Assembly: GCF_030823375.1 (NCBI RefSeq)
Contig: NZ_JAUSXB010000001.1
Span: 1,550,001-1,614,000 of the forward strand
Origin: Pseudarthrobacter siccitolerans
GTDB lineage: Bacteria > Actinomycetota > Actinomycetes > Actinomycetales > Micrococcaceae
Direction: 5' to 3'
Length of the DNA: 64,000 nt
Shown: piece by piece, positions 7,463 to 17,012 of the stretch
How the letters are laid out: each line of letters opens with the position of its first letter
How positions within the stretch are numbered: position 1 is the stretch's first letter
The notes under the pieces: model-generated
Seen by the model: the letters and a program-made list of their open reading frames with translations, nothing else
What the model was told of the DNA's origin: nothing
Database searches by the model: none
Translations under genes and position numbers: made by a program

Positions 7463-8362
7463 TCAAGGAAGCGCCCGCCGCAGCCGCTCCGGCGGGTGCA
7501 GGTCGATAATCGGGAGGTGCCCGTCGGTCCGGATGGCGTCACCGCCGCCGTTGCGGTGGTGGTAGCCGCTGGAGTAGTTGAGGATGATGTGGATGGACTC
7601 CACGGCGTTGGCTGAGCGGAGCGTCTCGATGATGAAGTCGCGTTCCTCGTCCGTGCGGTCGGCGATCTTGTGGGTGATCTGGAACGTGAACAGGGACAGC
7701 CCCACGCTTCGGTCGTAGGTCCCGGCGCCCACCCAGTCCACGGCCAGCCCGCCGGGCAGCCGCCACCCGGGCGGGCATTTCCAGAACCGGACGTGGTGCC
7801 GCTTCCGCGGGTTCCCGTCGATTTCGCGCTGGAAGGCGAGGTCCTGCTTGTTGCCGAACACGTAGAGCGAGCTCACCGGGGCGGCCGCGTAGCTGTGACC
7901 CATGACGGTGGACGTGAGCGTCCGCCAGGCGGTGGCAGGCCTGATCGGATCAGCTTCCACCCACCCCGCCGTCAGCATGGCCTGCCGCAACTCTTCTCTG
8001 GGCCCCACCACGGCGAGGTTCACGGGATCGCCCAGGACGCCGTCGCCCGTCCTTGTCCGCCCGATGAAGTAGTCCGGGATGTACAGGCTGCTGAGGATCC
8101 TGTGGACACGCGGCAGCAGGGCATAGGCCAGGATCAGCCAGACCGGCAGGAACACCCACGCCTGCTCCGGGCCGCGGGAAAGCCGGGCGAGCAGGAAGTA
8201 GTAGACGGCCCAGCCCACGGCGATGGTCACCACCAGGTACAGGAGCCGCTGCAGGACCGCCAGGACGGTGGCCCACCTGCTTTGGCGGCGCACCACCTGG
8301 CTGCTGGAACGTGAGTGGTCAGGCTCTTCCGGAACAGCCCGCTGGCCGCCAGGGGTGGTCAC
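7463..8362 (-). CDS. LssY_C-domain membrane protein
   Basis: A 299-residue protein with two N-terminal membrane segments (AVLQRLLYLVVTIAVGWAVY and WVFLPVWLILAYALL) and a C-terminal LssY_C domain: DPVNLAVVGPREELRQAML, TSTVMGHSYAAAPVSSLYVFG, RKRHHVRFWKCP and DWVGAGTYDRSVGLS. LssY_C domains occur at the end of some PAP2 phosphatase-like envelope proteins; their biochemical role is unknown. Here the domain stands without a PAP2 part. GTG 8362 is supported by AAAGGAG seven bases upstream. It converges with the TasA-SipW operon, only 5 nt separating the stops. Confidence 0.8.
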   Translation of the reverse strand: MTTPGGQRAVPEEPDHSRSSSQVVRRQSRWATVLAVLQRLLYLVVTIAVGWAVYYFLLARLSRGPEQAWVFLPVWLILAYALLPRVHRILSSLYIPDYFIGRTRTGDGVLGDPVNLAVVGPREELRQAMLTAGWVEADPIRPATAWRTLTSTVMGHSYAAAPVSSLYVFGNKQDLAFQREIDGNPRKRHHVRFWKCPPGWRLPGGLAVDWVGAGTYDRSVGLSLFTFQITHKIADRTDEERDFIIETLRSANAVESIHIILNYSSGYHHRNGGGDAIRTDGHLPIIDLHPPERLRRALP

Positions 8363-8430
8363 GGCGCATCTCCTTTCGGTTGCTCACCAACAGCCTAAAA
8401 GGTCCGCCGGGCAAGCCGGACGTTCGGAGC

Positions 8431-9132
8431 CTACGCCGGAAGGCTCAGCTGCTCCACGATGATCCGCGCCGTCGCCGGGTCGCCCAGGATCCGGAAGTGC
8501 CCGGCGGCAGGCAGCTCAATATTGGTGGCGCCCGGCAGGACGCTGCCCTCGGGGATGTGCGGATCGAACGGACCGTAGATGGACGTGATCCGGCTGTTGA
8601 TGGTCTCCTCACGCGCCAGCTGGAGTGTCAGGGCGTTGCGCGGAGAGAAGATCCGCAGGCTGGGCAGCAGCATGTACCGGGCATAGCGGGACCCGGAAAA
8701 CGGCGTGCACACGGCGATCATCCGCGCGATCCGGTGCTCGGGGTCCAGGTTCAGCATGGCGTACTTCCCGATCAGCCCGCCCTTGCTGTGCGCCACGATG
8801 GCTGCGTTCCGCAGGCCCGCTTCCTCCAGGTGCTGCGCCACCATCCGGGCAGCGGCGGGAACGTCCAGTTTGTTGCGCTGCAGCACCGTGACCACGTGGA
8901 CGGGGTGGCCGGCGTCGTGGATCGACCGGATGAGCGGCATCATGAACTGCCAGTTTTCGTACACGCCCGGAATAATCAACACGGGATTGAGGTGGCCCTT
9001 GTGGAACGAACCCGGCTGCACCCGGGACACCGTGCCCTCGATCTGGCAGATCGCGGCATAGGCGTAGTCCTGCAGCCACCACCCGCCTTTTTGCAGCAGG
9101 CTGATGCGGGTGGGCGTGCCCGTTTCATTCAT
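8431..9132 (-). CDS. Alpha/beta hydrolase (esterase/lipase-like)
   Basis: About 233 residues. NPVLIIPGVYENWQFM is the oxyanion-loop strand, AAIVAHSKGGLIGKYAM the nucleophile elbow with catalytic Ser (AHSKGG in place of GxSxG), SIYGPFDPHIP the probable acid and LPAAGHFRILGD the catalytic His. No signal peptide is seen, so it is cytoplasmic. The start is placed at ATG 9132; an upstream frame to 9204 runs into intergenic DNA, and no clear ribosome binding site supports either. It follows the MFS gene on the same strand. Confidence 0.78.
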   Translation of the reverse strand: MNETGTPTRISLLQKGGWWLQDYAYAAICQIEGTVSRVQPGSFHKGHLNPVLIIPGVYENWQFMMPLIRSIHDAGHPVHVVTVLQRNKLDVPAAARMVAQHLEEAGLRNAAIVAHSKGGLIGKYAMLNLDPEHRIARMIAVCTPFSGSRYARYMLLPSLRIFSPRNALTLQLAREETINSRITSIYGPFDPHIPEGSVLPGATNIELPAAGHFRILGDPATARIIVEQLSLPA

Positions 9133-9174
9133 CTGTTGAGGATAGCCCCACACCCCCGTTGCCTTAGCACTTTT

Positions 9175-9201
9175 GGTCCCCAGCGGGGCGTTTTGGGGAC
9201 C
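9175..9201 (-). terminator. Hairpin after the MFS gene
   Basis: GGTCCCC (9175-9181) and GGGGACC (9195-9201) form a 7-bp stem with a 13-nt loop, 26 nt beyond the stop codon of the reverse-strand MFS gene. No U-rich tail follows, so it may be a weak terminator or processing site. Confidence 0.4.
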
Positions 9202-9226
9202 CAACGTGATAGGGCAAGCGGGAGGG

Positions 9227-10444
9227 TCAGTAGTTCCGGCGGTGCTTCAGCCGGGGAATCACGACGGCGAACACGGCCGCCGCCGCGAACCCCAGGACGC
9301 CCGTGGCTGAGATCCCCGCGCCCAGGGAGGCGAGGGCCGTCACCCCAGAGAGGAGCACCGGGCCTCCGGTATTCCCGGCGTCGGCCATGAACCGCCAAAG
9401 CCCCAGGAACTGGCCGCGCCCGCGGTCCGGGGAGAAGTCGGCGCCCAAAGTCATCACCAGCCCGGAGCTGATTCCGTTGCCAAAGCCGATCAGCAGCGCC
9501 GCCAGCAGCAACCCCACAAAGGACCCGGCCAGCGGAATCAGCAGCAGCGCAACACCCATCAGCAGCGTGGACGGAACGGCCACAAACTGCCGTCCCTTCC
9601 GGTCCATCAGCTTCCCCGCAGGGTAGAACACCAGCATGTCGATGGCCCCGGACAACCCGTAAATCAACGAGGCGGAACTGGCATCCATGCCCAGGTGGTC
9701 CGCCCACAGCGGGATGACCACCTGGCGCGACGAACGCAGCGCACTCAGCAGCAGGATGCCCACGCCCACGCTCAGGAACACCTTCGAGTGGGACACCGCG
9801 ACGCTGCGGAGGGTGGGCTCCGGACCCTTGTGGCCGCCGTCGGGCGCTCCCGCCAGCTCCAGGTCAGGGATGGTGAGGGACAGCAGCGCAGCTGCAACCA
9901 TGGCCACCACTCCCACCCAGTACGCACCGCCGATGCCGGAGAACTGCATCACTCCGGCGCCCAGGAACGGCCCGATGAACACGCCGATCCTGTTCACCCC
10001 GCCCAGCGTGGACAGCGCCCGGGCACGGAACTCCACGGGAACCGCTTCGGTGAGGTACTTCTGCCGGGCCAGCCCGAACACCGCGCCGGACATTCCGACG
10101 ACGGCCATCGCCACCGCGAGCAGCCACAGTCCGTTGGGGATCAGGGAGGACAACCCGGCCGCGGCGAGGGCCAGGCCGGCAGCCACCGCGGCGCCCACAA
10201 TGGCCCAGCGTTCGCCGAACTTCAGCGTTACCAGGGATGCGGGCAGGTTGAAGAACCACGAGCCCAGCCCGATCAGCGTGACGATCAGCGCCGCGAGGGC
10301 CACGGAGGCGCCAAGGCCGCGGGCGGTCAGTGCCACCACCGGAAGAATGGCGCCCTGGCCGATCCCGAAGAGCAAGGTGGGGCCGAAAGCAGCCACGGCG
10401 ATGGCGCGCAGGTTGAAGCGCTGGGGGTCATCCGGGGAAGTCAT
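9227..10444 (-). CDS. MFS transporter (12-TM)
   Basis: A 405-residue major facilitator with about 12 hydrophobic segments. The loop 2-3 region is ASLVTLKFGERWAIVGAA, a degenerate form of the GxLaDrxGrr motif; the second-half equivalent is YPAGKLMDRKGRQFVAV. The charged loop with KGPEPTLRSVAVS separates the halves. The family exports drugs or metabolites by proton antiport; substrate unknown. TAAAAT lies 7 nt upstream of the ATG at 10444 and no ribosome binding site is present, so the message may be leaderless. It diverges from the small gene at 10578. Confidence 0.85.
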   Translation of the reverse strand: MTSPDDPQRFNLRAIAVAAFGPTLLFGIGQGAILPVVALTARGLGASVALAALIVTLIGLGSWFFNLPASLVTLKFGERWAIVGAAVAAGLALAAAGLSSLIPNGLWLLAVAMAVVGMSGAVFGLARQKYLTEAVPVEFRARALSTLGGVNRIGVFIGPFLGAGVMQFSGIGGAYWVGVVAMVAAALLSLTIPDLELAGAPDGGHKGPEPTLRSVAVSHSKVFLSVGVGILLLSALRSSRQVVIPLWADHLGMDASSASLIYGLSGAIDMLVFYPAGKLMDRKGRQFVAVPSTLLMGVALLLIPLAGSFVGLLLAALLIGFGNGISSGLVMTLGADFSPDRGRGQFLGLWRFMADAGNTGGPVLLSGVTALASLGAGISATGVLGFAAAAVFAVVIPRLKHRRNY

Positions 10445-10577
10445 CAGATTTATTTTAGGGCGGCCGGCAGCAGGGACAGAAAGACACTCATTTGGGGGTC
10501 ACAAACCCCTTGCAAAGGACTAGCGTTTGCCTTATGGGTGCTGACTCGCGCCCTCAACCAAAGGGGAGGTTCATTTC

Positions 10578-10919
10578 ATGGGTGAAGTGTGGATCCGTAC
10601 GCTCGGCAACGGGCTGGTCCGGGCAGACAATGTCACCGAGATTTCATCCACCCGGGGATCCCTCCATGAGGACCAGGGGTATTCGCTGAAGGTGATCGTG
10701 GACGGCAAAGGCCATGTCCTGATTGATGACAGCGACCTGCAGGGTGCGCCGGCCGAGCGGCTCGAATACGCCCGGCATATTGAAGACGCCCTGCTGCTGG
10801 CCATGGATGAAGCGCGTGACATCGGCGCCACCGTGGTGATCTCCTACGAGCCAGAGCGCGAGCGCTGGTCATCGGCCCCGGTCTCAGTCTTAACAGGACG
10901 CCTTCCCGAGGTGGTCTGA
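10578..10919 (+). CDS. Conserved-looking small hypothetical protein
   Basis: A 113-residue soluble protein with no recognised family. Features seen are a beta-rich N-terminal half (VWIRTLGNGLVRADNVTEIS, then YSLKVIVDGKGHVLIDDSDL) and a helical C-terminal half (ERLEYARHIEDALLLAMDEA) followed by GATVVISYEPERERW. GGGGAGG lies 8 nt upstream of the ATG, which makes it a convincing gene. A hairpin about 30 nt past the stop is a candidate terminator, so it is probably monocistronic. Confidence 0.7.
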   Translation: MGEVWIRTLGNGLVRADNVTEISSTRGSLHEDQGYSLKVIVDGKGHVLIDDSDLQGAPAERLEYARHIEDALLLAMDEARDIGATVVISYEPERERWSSAPVSVLTGRLPEVV

Positions 10920-10949
10920 GCCCGCACGGAATCCTGCAGAAGAGTACGA

Positions 10950-10976
10950 CGGCGGCCGGGGGCATGGGTGCCGCCG
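10950..10976 (+). terminator. Candidate terminator after the 113-aa gene
   Basis: CGGCGGC (10950-10956) and GCCGCCG (10970-10976) form a 7-bp G/C stem with a 13-nt loop. There is no U-tract. The rest of the 252-bp gap up to 11172 holds an AT-rich patch (about 11048-11065) that probably contains the promoter of the next small gene. Confidence 0.4.
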
Positions 10977-11171
10977 GCTGCGGTTCCGCCACCGGCAGCT
11001 TGCCTCGCAGCCGCAGGCAAAGGCGTCACAACCTCAGCATCCACAATCGGTGTAATAAATACGTAACTGTTGCGTGGATCACATTCACCCCCTACTCTGA
11101 ATGAGGCTTAAGAAACAGGCCAATGCAAGAAGCTGCAGCGTCGCAGCCAATGCCGGGGAAGGCTTTACAAC

Positions 11172-11498
11172 TTGAATTCCAAGCTCAACATTGTTGTCCG
11201 CGTAGATCTCGACCATGCGAAAGCTCTGGTGATTGCAAAGGGGCACGTCACCGTCCACAGTATTAATGCGCTTTACGTCGTGGTCAAGCGCGCCAATTCC
11301 ATCAAACAGGGCCTGTACCTGGAGTTGGATATCTCTCACGCCAGGGTGGATGTCGAGGCACTGGAGCAGCTGCAAGCCTGCTCCGAGACCCATCATCTGC
11401 CGGCAAAAATTGATCCTTACCAGAAGCCGTGCACCATCAGTGTCCTGGCACCGCGGCAGGAACATACCACCTCGCGGCCAGCTCTGCTCGCCGCATAA
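11172..11498 (+). CDS. Small STAS-like hypothetical protein
   Basis: A 108-residue protein beginning at TTG 11172, with AAGG about 9 nt upstream. NIVVRVDLDHAKALVIAKGH, then HSINALYVVVKRANSI and GLYLELDISHARVDVEALE, follow the strand-helix order and the LELDIS-type strand of STAS domains (anti-sigma antagonists), but the phospho-acceptor Ser is not obvious. The C-terminal 30 residues look unstructured. It stands alone, convergent with trkH. It could be a regulatory STAS protein or an unrelated alpha/beta protein. Confidence 0.5.
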   Translation: MNSKLNIVVRVDLDHAKALVIAKGHVTVHSINALYVVVKRANSIKQGLYLELDISHARVDVEALEQLQACSETHHLPAKIDPYQKPCTISVLAPRQEHTTSRPALLAA

Positions 11499-11677
11499 AG
11501 CTTTCAGGCCAAGGCACCCGCAGCGTCCACCAATCGGGCCAGGGTGCCGGCCGCACAGTTTCTTTGCTTTCACACTTTCCACGGACTGGAAGAGCAGCTG
11601 TATCCGAATAGACGGGTAGCTGCCTTCCCGGTCCGCTGGAATTCTTTACGCCGGAACGGGCAAGACGGATCTTGCCC

Positions 11678-13138
11678 CTACCCGATGATGGGCCGTTCCT
11701 CCGGAAGGCGGTACAGCCGCGGCCGGGCCGAGAGGGCAAGCGCGGATGCCACCGTCACTGTACCGATGCGGCCCGTGAACATTAGAGCCATCAGCACCCA
11801 CTCGGCGGACGGGGGAAGGTTGTACGTGATGCCGGTGCTCATGCCCACGGTGCCAAACGCGGAGATTGATTCGAACAGGACCTTTTCCAGGCTGTAGTCC
11901 GTAAAGATCAGCAGCAGCATGGTTCCGATGACCACGGCGGCAACCCCCAGCAGTGCAACCGACAGGGCCTGCCGCTGGGAGGAGGAGCTGACGGACCGGT
12001 GGGCAATGGTCACCTGGTCACGGCCGCGGACTTCGTTCCAGATGGCGAAGCCCAGCACCAGGAAGGTGGTGATCTTGATGCCGCCGGCGGTGCCGGCGCT
12101 GCCCCCGCCGATGAACATCAGGATGTTGGTGACCATCAGCGTTTCCGGGGCTGCGGCGCCATAATCGATGCTGTTGAAACCGGCGGTTCGGGGAAAAACG
12201 CTGCCGGCGAAGGAGCCGAGGATCTTGCCCGTGAGGGAGAGCTGGCCGAGCGTTTCGTTCCGGTTCCATTCGAACGCCGCGAACAGTGCCATCCCGGCGA
12301 TGAGGAGGAACAGCGTTCCGTAGATGGTCAGGCGCAGGTGGACAGTCCAGTTCCGGGGCTTTGTCTCGCCGCGGGTGAGCTGGATGATCACCGGGAACCC
12401 GAGTCCGCCGGCGATGATGGCCAGGCAGATGGGGGTGATGATCCAAGGGTCCTCGGCGAAGCCGATGAGGTTGTTGCTGTAGACCGAGAAGCCGGCGTTG
12501 TTGAAGGCGGAGACGGCGTGAAAGATCCCGTGCCAGAGGGCGGTGCCGGGGTTCTGGTCATAGGCGATCCAGAACCGGGCCGTCAGGACCAGGGCCGTTA
12601 GGGCTTCGAAGGTGAGCATGATTCTCGCAACCCGGAGCAGCACGGCCCGGACGTCGCCGAGGTTCAAAGTGTGGGTTTCCGACTGGGCCACGAGTTGGCC
12701 GCGCAGGCCGATGCTCTTGCGGACCAGCAGGGCCAGGAGGGTGGCCAGCGTCATGATGCCGAAGCCGCCCACCTGGATGAGCGCGAGGATGACCACGTGC
12801 CCGAAAGGAGTCCAGAACGTCGCTGTGTCCACCGTGATCAGGCCCGTGACGCACACCGCCGAAACCGAGGTGAACAGGGCGTCCATCAACGCGCCCGCCT
12901 CGGGATCGGTGCGGGAGGCGGGGAGCATCAGCAGTGCCGCCCCGATGAGGATGACCATCAGGAAAGCCACAGGAACAGCCCTGACCGGGTGGGTCAGTAT
13001 CCTGCGGACGAAGTTTGCCTCCCTGCCCTCCTTTTCGTTCCGGGCGTCCCGCAGCATCTTCCGGACGGCCGCCACGCTGGAGGCGTCGGGGCCTGCCGGG
13101 ACCGGTCCCGACGGCGGGATGCTCCGTCGGAGGCTCAT
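11678..13138 (-). CDS. TrkH/KtrB-family potassium transporter
   Basis: A 486-residue membrane protein of the Trk/Ktr K+ translocase family with four M1-P-M2 repeats. Pore-loop signatures visible are [37 protein letters not shown] and [19 protein letters not shown], each with the central Gly of the selectivity filter, and [17 protein letters not shown] near the end. Such proteins usually need a TrkA/KtrA nucleotide-binding partner; none is in this window. Its ATG overlaps the stop of the upstream permease by 4 nt (ATGA), indicating coupled translation. Confidence 0.93.
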   Translation of the reverse strand: MSLRRSIPPSGPVPAGPDASSVAAVRKMLRDARNEKEGREANFVRRILTHPVRAVPVAFLMVILIGAALLMLPASRTDPEAGALMDALFTSVSAVCVTGLITVDTATFWTPFGHVVILALIQVGGFGIMTLATLLALLVRKSIGLRGQLVAQSETHTLNLGDVRAVLLRVARIMLTFEALTALVLTARFWIAYDQNPGTALWHGIFHAVSAFNNAGFSVYSNNLIGFAEDPWIITPICLAIIAGGLGFPVIIQLTRGETKPRNWTVHLRLTIYGTLFLLIAGMALFAAFEWNRNETLGQLSLTGKILGSFAGSVFPRTAGFNSIDYGAAAPETLMVTNILMFIGGGSAGTAGGIKITTFLVLGFAIWNEVRGRDQVTIAHRSVSSSSQRQALSVALLGVAAVVIGTMLLLIFTDYSLEKVLFESISAFGTVGMSTGITYNLPPSAEWVLMALMFTGRIGTVTVASALALSARPRLYRLPEERPIIG

Positions 13139-15117
13139 CCCACGTGGATGCCCGGGCGCCGGGCCGGGTCCGGTTCGTTTTCGCGGATGATTTCCCGGAC
13201 CACCGGCGCAGTGTCACCGCGGCCCAGGAGCAGGTAGCGCATGAGGTGGGCCAGGGGGTTCCCTTCGGACCATTCGAAGTAGGCGTGCGGCTTGACGCCG
13301 GTGCCGTCCCGCAGAGCCAGGAGGATGGCGGCGATGGCGTTGGGCGCGGCGGGGCTCTGGGCGCGCAGGATCCGGTGGCCGTCCACTTCAACGCCGTGGA
13401 CCTGCAAGGTGTCGCTGAACTCTGACGGATCGGTGATGTCAATTTCCAGGAAGATAACATCCGCCGTTCCCGGCACGGGGTTGTTCTCCCGCTGCACCGC
13501 TTCCTTGTCCGCGTACTCTGCGCCGTTGCGGGCCTGCGGCCGGTTGGCGATGAGGTTGATCCGGCCGTCGTAGTCCAGGGTGTCGCTGATGAAGCGGCGC
13601 GCGTCGTCGTCGAACTCTATCTTGTCCACACGCAGCTCGGTGGTGCGGCTAATGCGAGAGACGAGGGACACTGCCACGATGCCCAGGATGAAGAATCCGG
13701 AGATGGCCAGGCCGTCAGGTTTTTCGATGACGTTGGCAGCCAGTGCGTACAGCATCACTAGGGTGAGCACGGTGAAACCGACAGCGGCGGCCTGCCGCTT
13801 GCGGCGGATTGCTGAGATGGTGACGGCGATGGCGCCGGACACCATCATGGCCAGGATGCCGGTGGCGTACGCGCCGGCCTGGGCGTTCACGTCTGCCTTA
13901 AAGCCGATGGTGATCAGGATGCTGATGGCGGTGTAGACGAGTACCACCGGACGGACGGCGCGGGACCATTCCGGGGCCATGCCGTAGGAGGGGAGGTAGC
14001 GGGGGACGATGTTGATCAGGCCGGCCATGGCGGAGGCGCCGGCGAACCACAGGATAAGGATGCTGCCCACGTCATAGACGGATCCGAAGCCGTTGCCCAG
14101 GAGTTCATGGGCCAGGTATGCCAGGGCGCGGCCGTTGGCTCCTCCCCCGGCCTGGAATTCCCCGGCGGGGATCAGGACGGTGGTGACGAAGCTGCTTCCC
14201 AGCAGGTAGACGCTCATGATGAGTGCCGCCGTCGTCAGCAGTTTGCGGGTGTTTTTGACCCGGCTGGCCAGCTTTTCTTCAGCCGTCGTGCCATGTGAGG
14301 CAACCAGGGGCATCATGCTGACGCCGGTCTCGAAACCGGAGAGTCCCAGGACCAGCAGCGGGAATGCCATCAAGGCGGGGCCCACGATTCCGCCCGGCCC
14401 TCCGCCGGAGGAGGTCAGGGCTTCGGTCCAGGTGGTGAATGCGCCGGGAGTTGCCAGGACCTCTGCGATGCCGGCCCCGATGATGATGGCGTTCAGTACC
14501 AGGAACACGGCCACCAGGGGAATCGCGACGGCGACGGCTTCTGAGAAGCCCATCAGGAACACGGCGCCGAGCACCACGAGCAGGAACACGGTGATGGGAA
14601 CTGCCTGGCCTTCCAGGAACGGCGGCAGGTAGGGGTTCTCGAGCAGGTGCACCGTGGCGTCAGCCGCGGAGAGGGTGATGGTGATGATCCAGGAGGTGGC
14701 CACGAAGCCGAGCAGGACCAGCACAAAAACCTTTCCCCGCCAGAAGGGCAGGAGCCGTTCCAGCATCGCCACGGATCCCTGCCCGTGCGGGCTTTCCTTG
14801 GCCACCCGCCGGTACATGGGCAGCATCCCCAGAAGCGTCAGGGCGACGATGAGCATGGTGGCCAGGGGTGACAGGGCGCCCGCAGCGAGCGCCGCGATGC
14901 CCGGCAGGTAGGACAGGGTGGAGAAGTAGTCCACACCGGTCAGGCACATCACCTTCCACCAGCTTTGCTGCGCCCCGTGGCTCTCGTTGGCTTCGGGGCC
15001 GACGGGCTGGCTGACCCGGTGTTCCAGCAACCACTTGGCTAAGGGGCTGCGCGGTTCGGTTTCAAGTTCCGGGTTGGGAACGGTGGCGGGAAGGGAAGAC
15101 CGGGCGGAAGCCGTCAA
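13135..15117 (-). CDS. KimA-like/APC-superfamily permease, probable K+ importer
   Basis: The 660-residue protein starts at TTG 15117. A hydrophilic N terminus is followed by [19 protein letters not shown], then about 12 membrane segments and a C-terminal cytoplasmic domain of about 200 residues ([19 protein letters not shown] onward). The DYFST and [18 protein letters not shown] blocks are characteristic of long APC-type permeases related to the KimA potassium importer, though many are annotated only as amino acid permeases. The 4-nt overlap with trkH makes a potassium role likelier than amino acid transport (inference). A CTTAACGC direct repeat with 11-nt spacing lies in its promoter region. 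Confidence 0.8.
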   Translation of the reverse strand: MTASARSSLPATVPNPELETEPRSPLAKWLLEHRVSQPVGPEANESHGAQQSWWKVMCLTGVDYFSTLSYLPGIAALAAGALSPLATMLIVALTLLGMLPMYRRVAKESPHGQGSVAMLERLLPFWRGKVFVLVLLGFVATSWIITITLSAADATVHLLENPYLPPFLEGQAVPITVFLLVVLGAVFLMGFSEAVAVAIPLVAVFLVLNAIIIGAGIAEVLATPGAFTTWTEALTSSGGGPGGIVGPALMAFPLLVLGLSGFETGVSMMPLVASHGTTAEEKLASRVKNTRKLLTTAALIMSVYLLGSSFVTTVLIPAGEFQAGGGANGRALAYLAHELLGNGFGSVYDVGSILILWFAGASAMAGLINIVPRYLPSYGMAPEWSRAVRPVVLVYTAISILITIGFKADVNAQAGAYATGILAMMVSGAIAVTISAIRRKRQAAAVGFTVLTLVMLYALAANVIEKPDGLAISGFFILGIVAVSLVSRISRTTELRVDKIEFDDDARRFISDTLDYDGRINLIANRPQARNGAEYADKEAVQRENNPVPGTADVIFLEIDITDPSEFSDTLQVHGVEVDGHRILRAQSPAAPNAIAAILLALRDGTGVKPHAYFEWSEGNPLAHLMRYLLLGRGDTAPVVREIIRENEPDPARRPGIHVG

Positions 15118-15240
15118 GGACGTGTCTTTCTTTGTTGCCCGTCACGGGCACAACTTCCCCGGTTCCAGGCGCGACGCTGTGCTGATAACTAACGGAGCCT
15201 AGCACCGGGCCAATCGCCTCCCGTCGCCAATTCCGGGGAT

Positions 15241-15259
15241 CTTAACGCTTTCTTAACGC
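15241..15259. promoter_or_regulatory. CTTAACGC direct repeat, 11-nt spacing, upstream of the K+ uptake operon
   Basis: CTTAACGC at 15241-15248 is repeated at 15252-15259, start-to-start 11 nt, one helical turn. It lies in the 162-bp gap upstream of the permease-trkH operon. Tandem half-sites with this spacing are typical targets of OmpR/KdpE-type response regulators (established); binding here is inference. Confidence 0.4.
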
Positions 15260-15279
15260 CTCCCGCCATTGAACCCTGT

Positions 15280-15486
15280 TCAGTCCTCCACGAACTCCAG
15301 CAGATCGCCCGGTTGGCAGTTGAGGACTCGGCACATCGCTTCGAGCGTGCTGAACCTGACTGCCTTCGCGCGCCCGTTTTTGAGCACTGCCACATTGGCG
15401 GGCGTGAGGCCCACGCGCTCGGCGAACTCCCCCACGCTCATCTTCTGCTTTGCCAGTTCGACGTCGATGCGCACCACGATGGGCAT
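15280..15486 (-). CDS. Short XRE-family DNA-binding regulator
   Basis: A 68-residue Cro/C1-type helix-turn-helix protein: LAKQKMSVGEFAERVGLTPA and VAVLKNGRAKAVRFSTLEAM, then CRVLNCQPGDLLEFVED. This is the compact YozG-like form usually paired with a DUF2975 membrane protein. Its ATG overlaps the DUF2975 stop (TGATG), so the two are translated together. The partner membrane protein may control the regulator, as has been proposed for such pairs; the target is unknown. Confidence 0.88.
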   Translation of the reverse strand: MPIVVRIDVELAKQKMSVGEFAERVGLTPANVAVLKNGRAKAVRFSTLEAMCRVLNCQPGDLLEFVED

Positions 15487-15965
15487 CAGATCACTGCTTC
15501 CAGGTCCGAGCGGAGGTCCGCGGCCTGCCGGAGCAGGGCGCGGAGCACCACCACCACCAGGCCGACGGCGGCACCCGCTACCAGCATCAGGATCAGCAGG
15601 AGCGGCACGCCAGGGTCATCGGCGTTCAGGACCACAATGGCGGAGAACACGGCGAGCATGGTCCAGGCCGCCGCGATAGCCCACATGATCGCGTCCACCC
15701 ACACAAAGGCCCGCCTGCTGAAAATCTGGTCGCGTTTGACCATGGTCAGCAGCTTCCAGGTGCTGACGATCACCACCTGGAGGCAGGCCACCTCGAGGAT
15801 GGCGAAGATGGTGAGCGGCCACTGGAGTGAGGCCCGCTCCGGGTTTTCCGCTGCCATGTGGGCGAACTGGCCCGGCAGGGACATGACCTGGAACAGGACC
15901 AGGAGGAGGAACGCCGCCACGAGGACGATCCGGAGGGCGGTGACCGCCAAACGAGTGATCTGCAT
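15486..15965 (-). CDS. DUF2975 membrane protein
   Basis: A 159-residue protein with four predicted membrane segments (ALRIVLVAAFLLLVLFQV, PLTIFAILEVACLQVVIVST, AIMWAIAAAWTMLAVFSAIV and LLILMLVAGAAVGLVVVVL) and the conserved cytoplasmic loop LLTMVKRDQIFSRRAFVWVD. This layout and the XRE partner downstream are characteristic of DUF2975. The likely role is a membrane input module for the regulator. An AT-rich gap upstream (15966-16000) contains the presumed promoter. Confidence 0.82.
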   Translation of the reverse strand: MQITRLAVTALRIVLVAAFLLLVLFQVMSLPGQFAHMAAENPERASLQWPLTIFAILEVACLQVVIVSTWKLLTMVKRDQIFSRRAFVWVDAIMWAIAAAWTMLAVFSAIVVLNADDPGVPLLLILMLVAGAAVGLVVVVLRALLRQAADLRSDLEAVI

Positions 15966-16050
15966 AAATCGACCTTCGGTTAATAGCTATCGAAAGTCAA
16001 TAGGTCCAGGAGCCACAGCCGTCCCCCATCCCGCTTGCCCTATCAAGGTT

Positions 16051-16063
16051 GTACTGGCAGTAC
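16051..16063. promoter_or_regulatory. Inverted repeat upstream of the SDR-AKR operon
   Basis: GTACTGGCAGTAC is a 5-3-5 perfect inverted repeat 92 nt upstream of the SDR start codon, in the divergent gap between the DUF2975/XRE operon and the reductase operon. It is a plausible operator for a small dimeric regulator; no binding protein can be assigned. Confidence 0.35.
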
Positions 16064-16154
16064 CTGTTTACGGCGGGCGTTGTGCTGTTACCTAGTCCAT
16101 AGGCCCGAATCCATTTTTAAGCCCATAAAAACCAACCCCGACGAATAGGAACTA

Positions 16155-16988
16155 ATGATGGCTACCTGGCTCATCACAGGATGCTCCACCGGACTCGGCC
16201 GGGCACTTGCCCAAGCTGTGCTCACCCACGGCCACAACGCGGTGGTCACCGCACGGGACGCCAACGCAGTGCAGGACTTCGCTGACGCTTTCCCGGACAC
16301 GGCGCTGGCCCTGCCCCTCGACGTTACAGACCGGGCCCAGATCAGTTCGGTGCTGGAACAGGCAAAGGCGCGCTTCGGCGGCGTGGACGTGCTCGTCAAC
16401 AATGCCGGCTACGGGTACCGGGCGGCAGTAGAGGAAGCTGACGACGCCGATGTGCGGCAATTGTTCGACACGAACGTTTTCGGGGCGGTGGACATGATCA
16501 AGGCTGTCCTTCCGGACATGCGCGCGCGAAGGTCCGGGTCCATCGTGAACATCTCCTCGATCGGAGCCCGCATCACACCGGCGGGATCCGGTTACTACTC
16601 AGCCACGAAGGCTGCCCTGGAGGGCATCTCCGGGTCGCTCCGCAGGGAACTGGAACCGCTCGGCATCAACGTCACCGTCATCGAGCCCGGCGCCTTCCGC
16701 ACCGACTTCGCCGGCCGCTCACTGACCCAATCCGCCTCGCCCATCGAGGACTACGCGGAGACGGCCGGGAAACGGCGCAAGGAGAACGACACGATGGACG
16801 GCAACCAGCCCGGGGACCCGGCCAAGGCCGCCGAAGCCATCGTGACAATCGTGGACAGCCCCGCCCCGCCGTCGCTGGTTGTGCTGGGTGAAGACGCTTT
16901 TGGCGCCTTCACCGCAGTGGCGGACGCGCAGCGCGCCGAACTGGACCAGTGGCGGGACCTCAGTCTCAGCACAGCAATCAATGACTAA
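16155..16988 (+). CDS. SDR family oxidoreductase
   Basis: A 277-residue classical short-chain dehydrogenase. WLITGCSTGLGRALAQA is the TGxxxGxG nucleotide-binding turn, VLVNNAGYGYRA the NNAG motif, SIVNISSIGARIT supplies the catalytic Ser and SGYYSATKAALEGIS the YxxxK pair. It lacks an obvious NADP-selecting Arg after strand 1 other than VTARDAN. AGGA lies 4 nt before the first of two tandem ATG codons. The aldo/keto reductase follows 24 nt downstream, so the two probably act on the same carbonyl stress or substrate; the substrate is unknown. Confidence 0.9.
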   Translation: MMATWLITGCSTGLGRALAQAVLTHGHNAVVTARDANAVQDFADAFPDTALALPLDVTDRAQISSVLEQAKARFGGVDVLVNNAGYGYRAAVEEADDADVRQLFDTNVFGAVDMIKAVLPDMRARRSGSIVNISSIGARITPAGSGYYSATKAALEGISGSLRRELEPLGINVTVIEPGAFRTDFAGRSLTQSASPIEDYAETAGKRRKENDTMDGNQPGDPAKAAEAIVTIVDSPAPPSLVVLGEDAFGAFTAVADAQRAELDQWRDLSLSTAIND

Positions 16989-17012
16989 CCCGAACCAGAG
17001 CAAAGGAACTCC

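Noticed and set aside
15118..15180. Possible c-di-AMP (ydaO-type) riboswitch before the K+ permease
   Set aside because: GGAACCGGGGAA on the reverse strand recalls the conserved core, but the other required blocks (GGGGTGAAT and the pseudoknot partners) are absent and the leader is too short.
9202..16047. 17-nt identical string TCCCGCTTGCCCTATCA at 16030 (forward) and about 9209 (reverse)
   Set aside because: One shared 17-mer between two intergenic regions is near the number expected by chance in 64 kb of GC-rich DNA, and flanks do not match.
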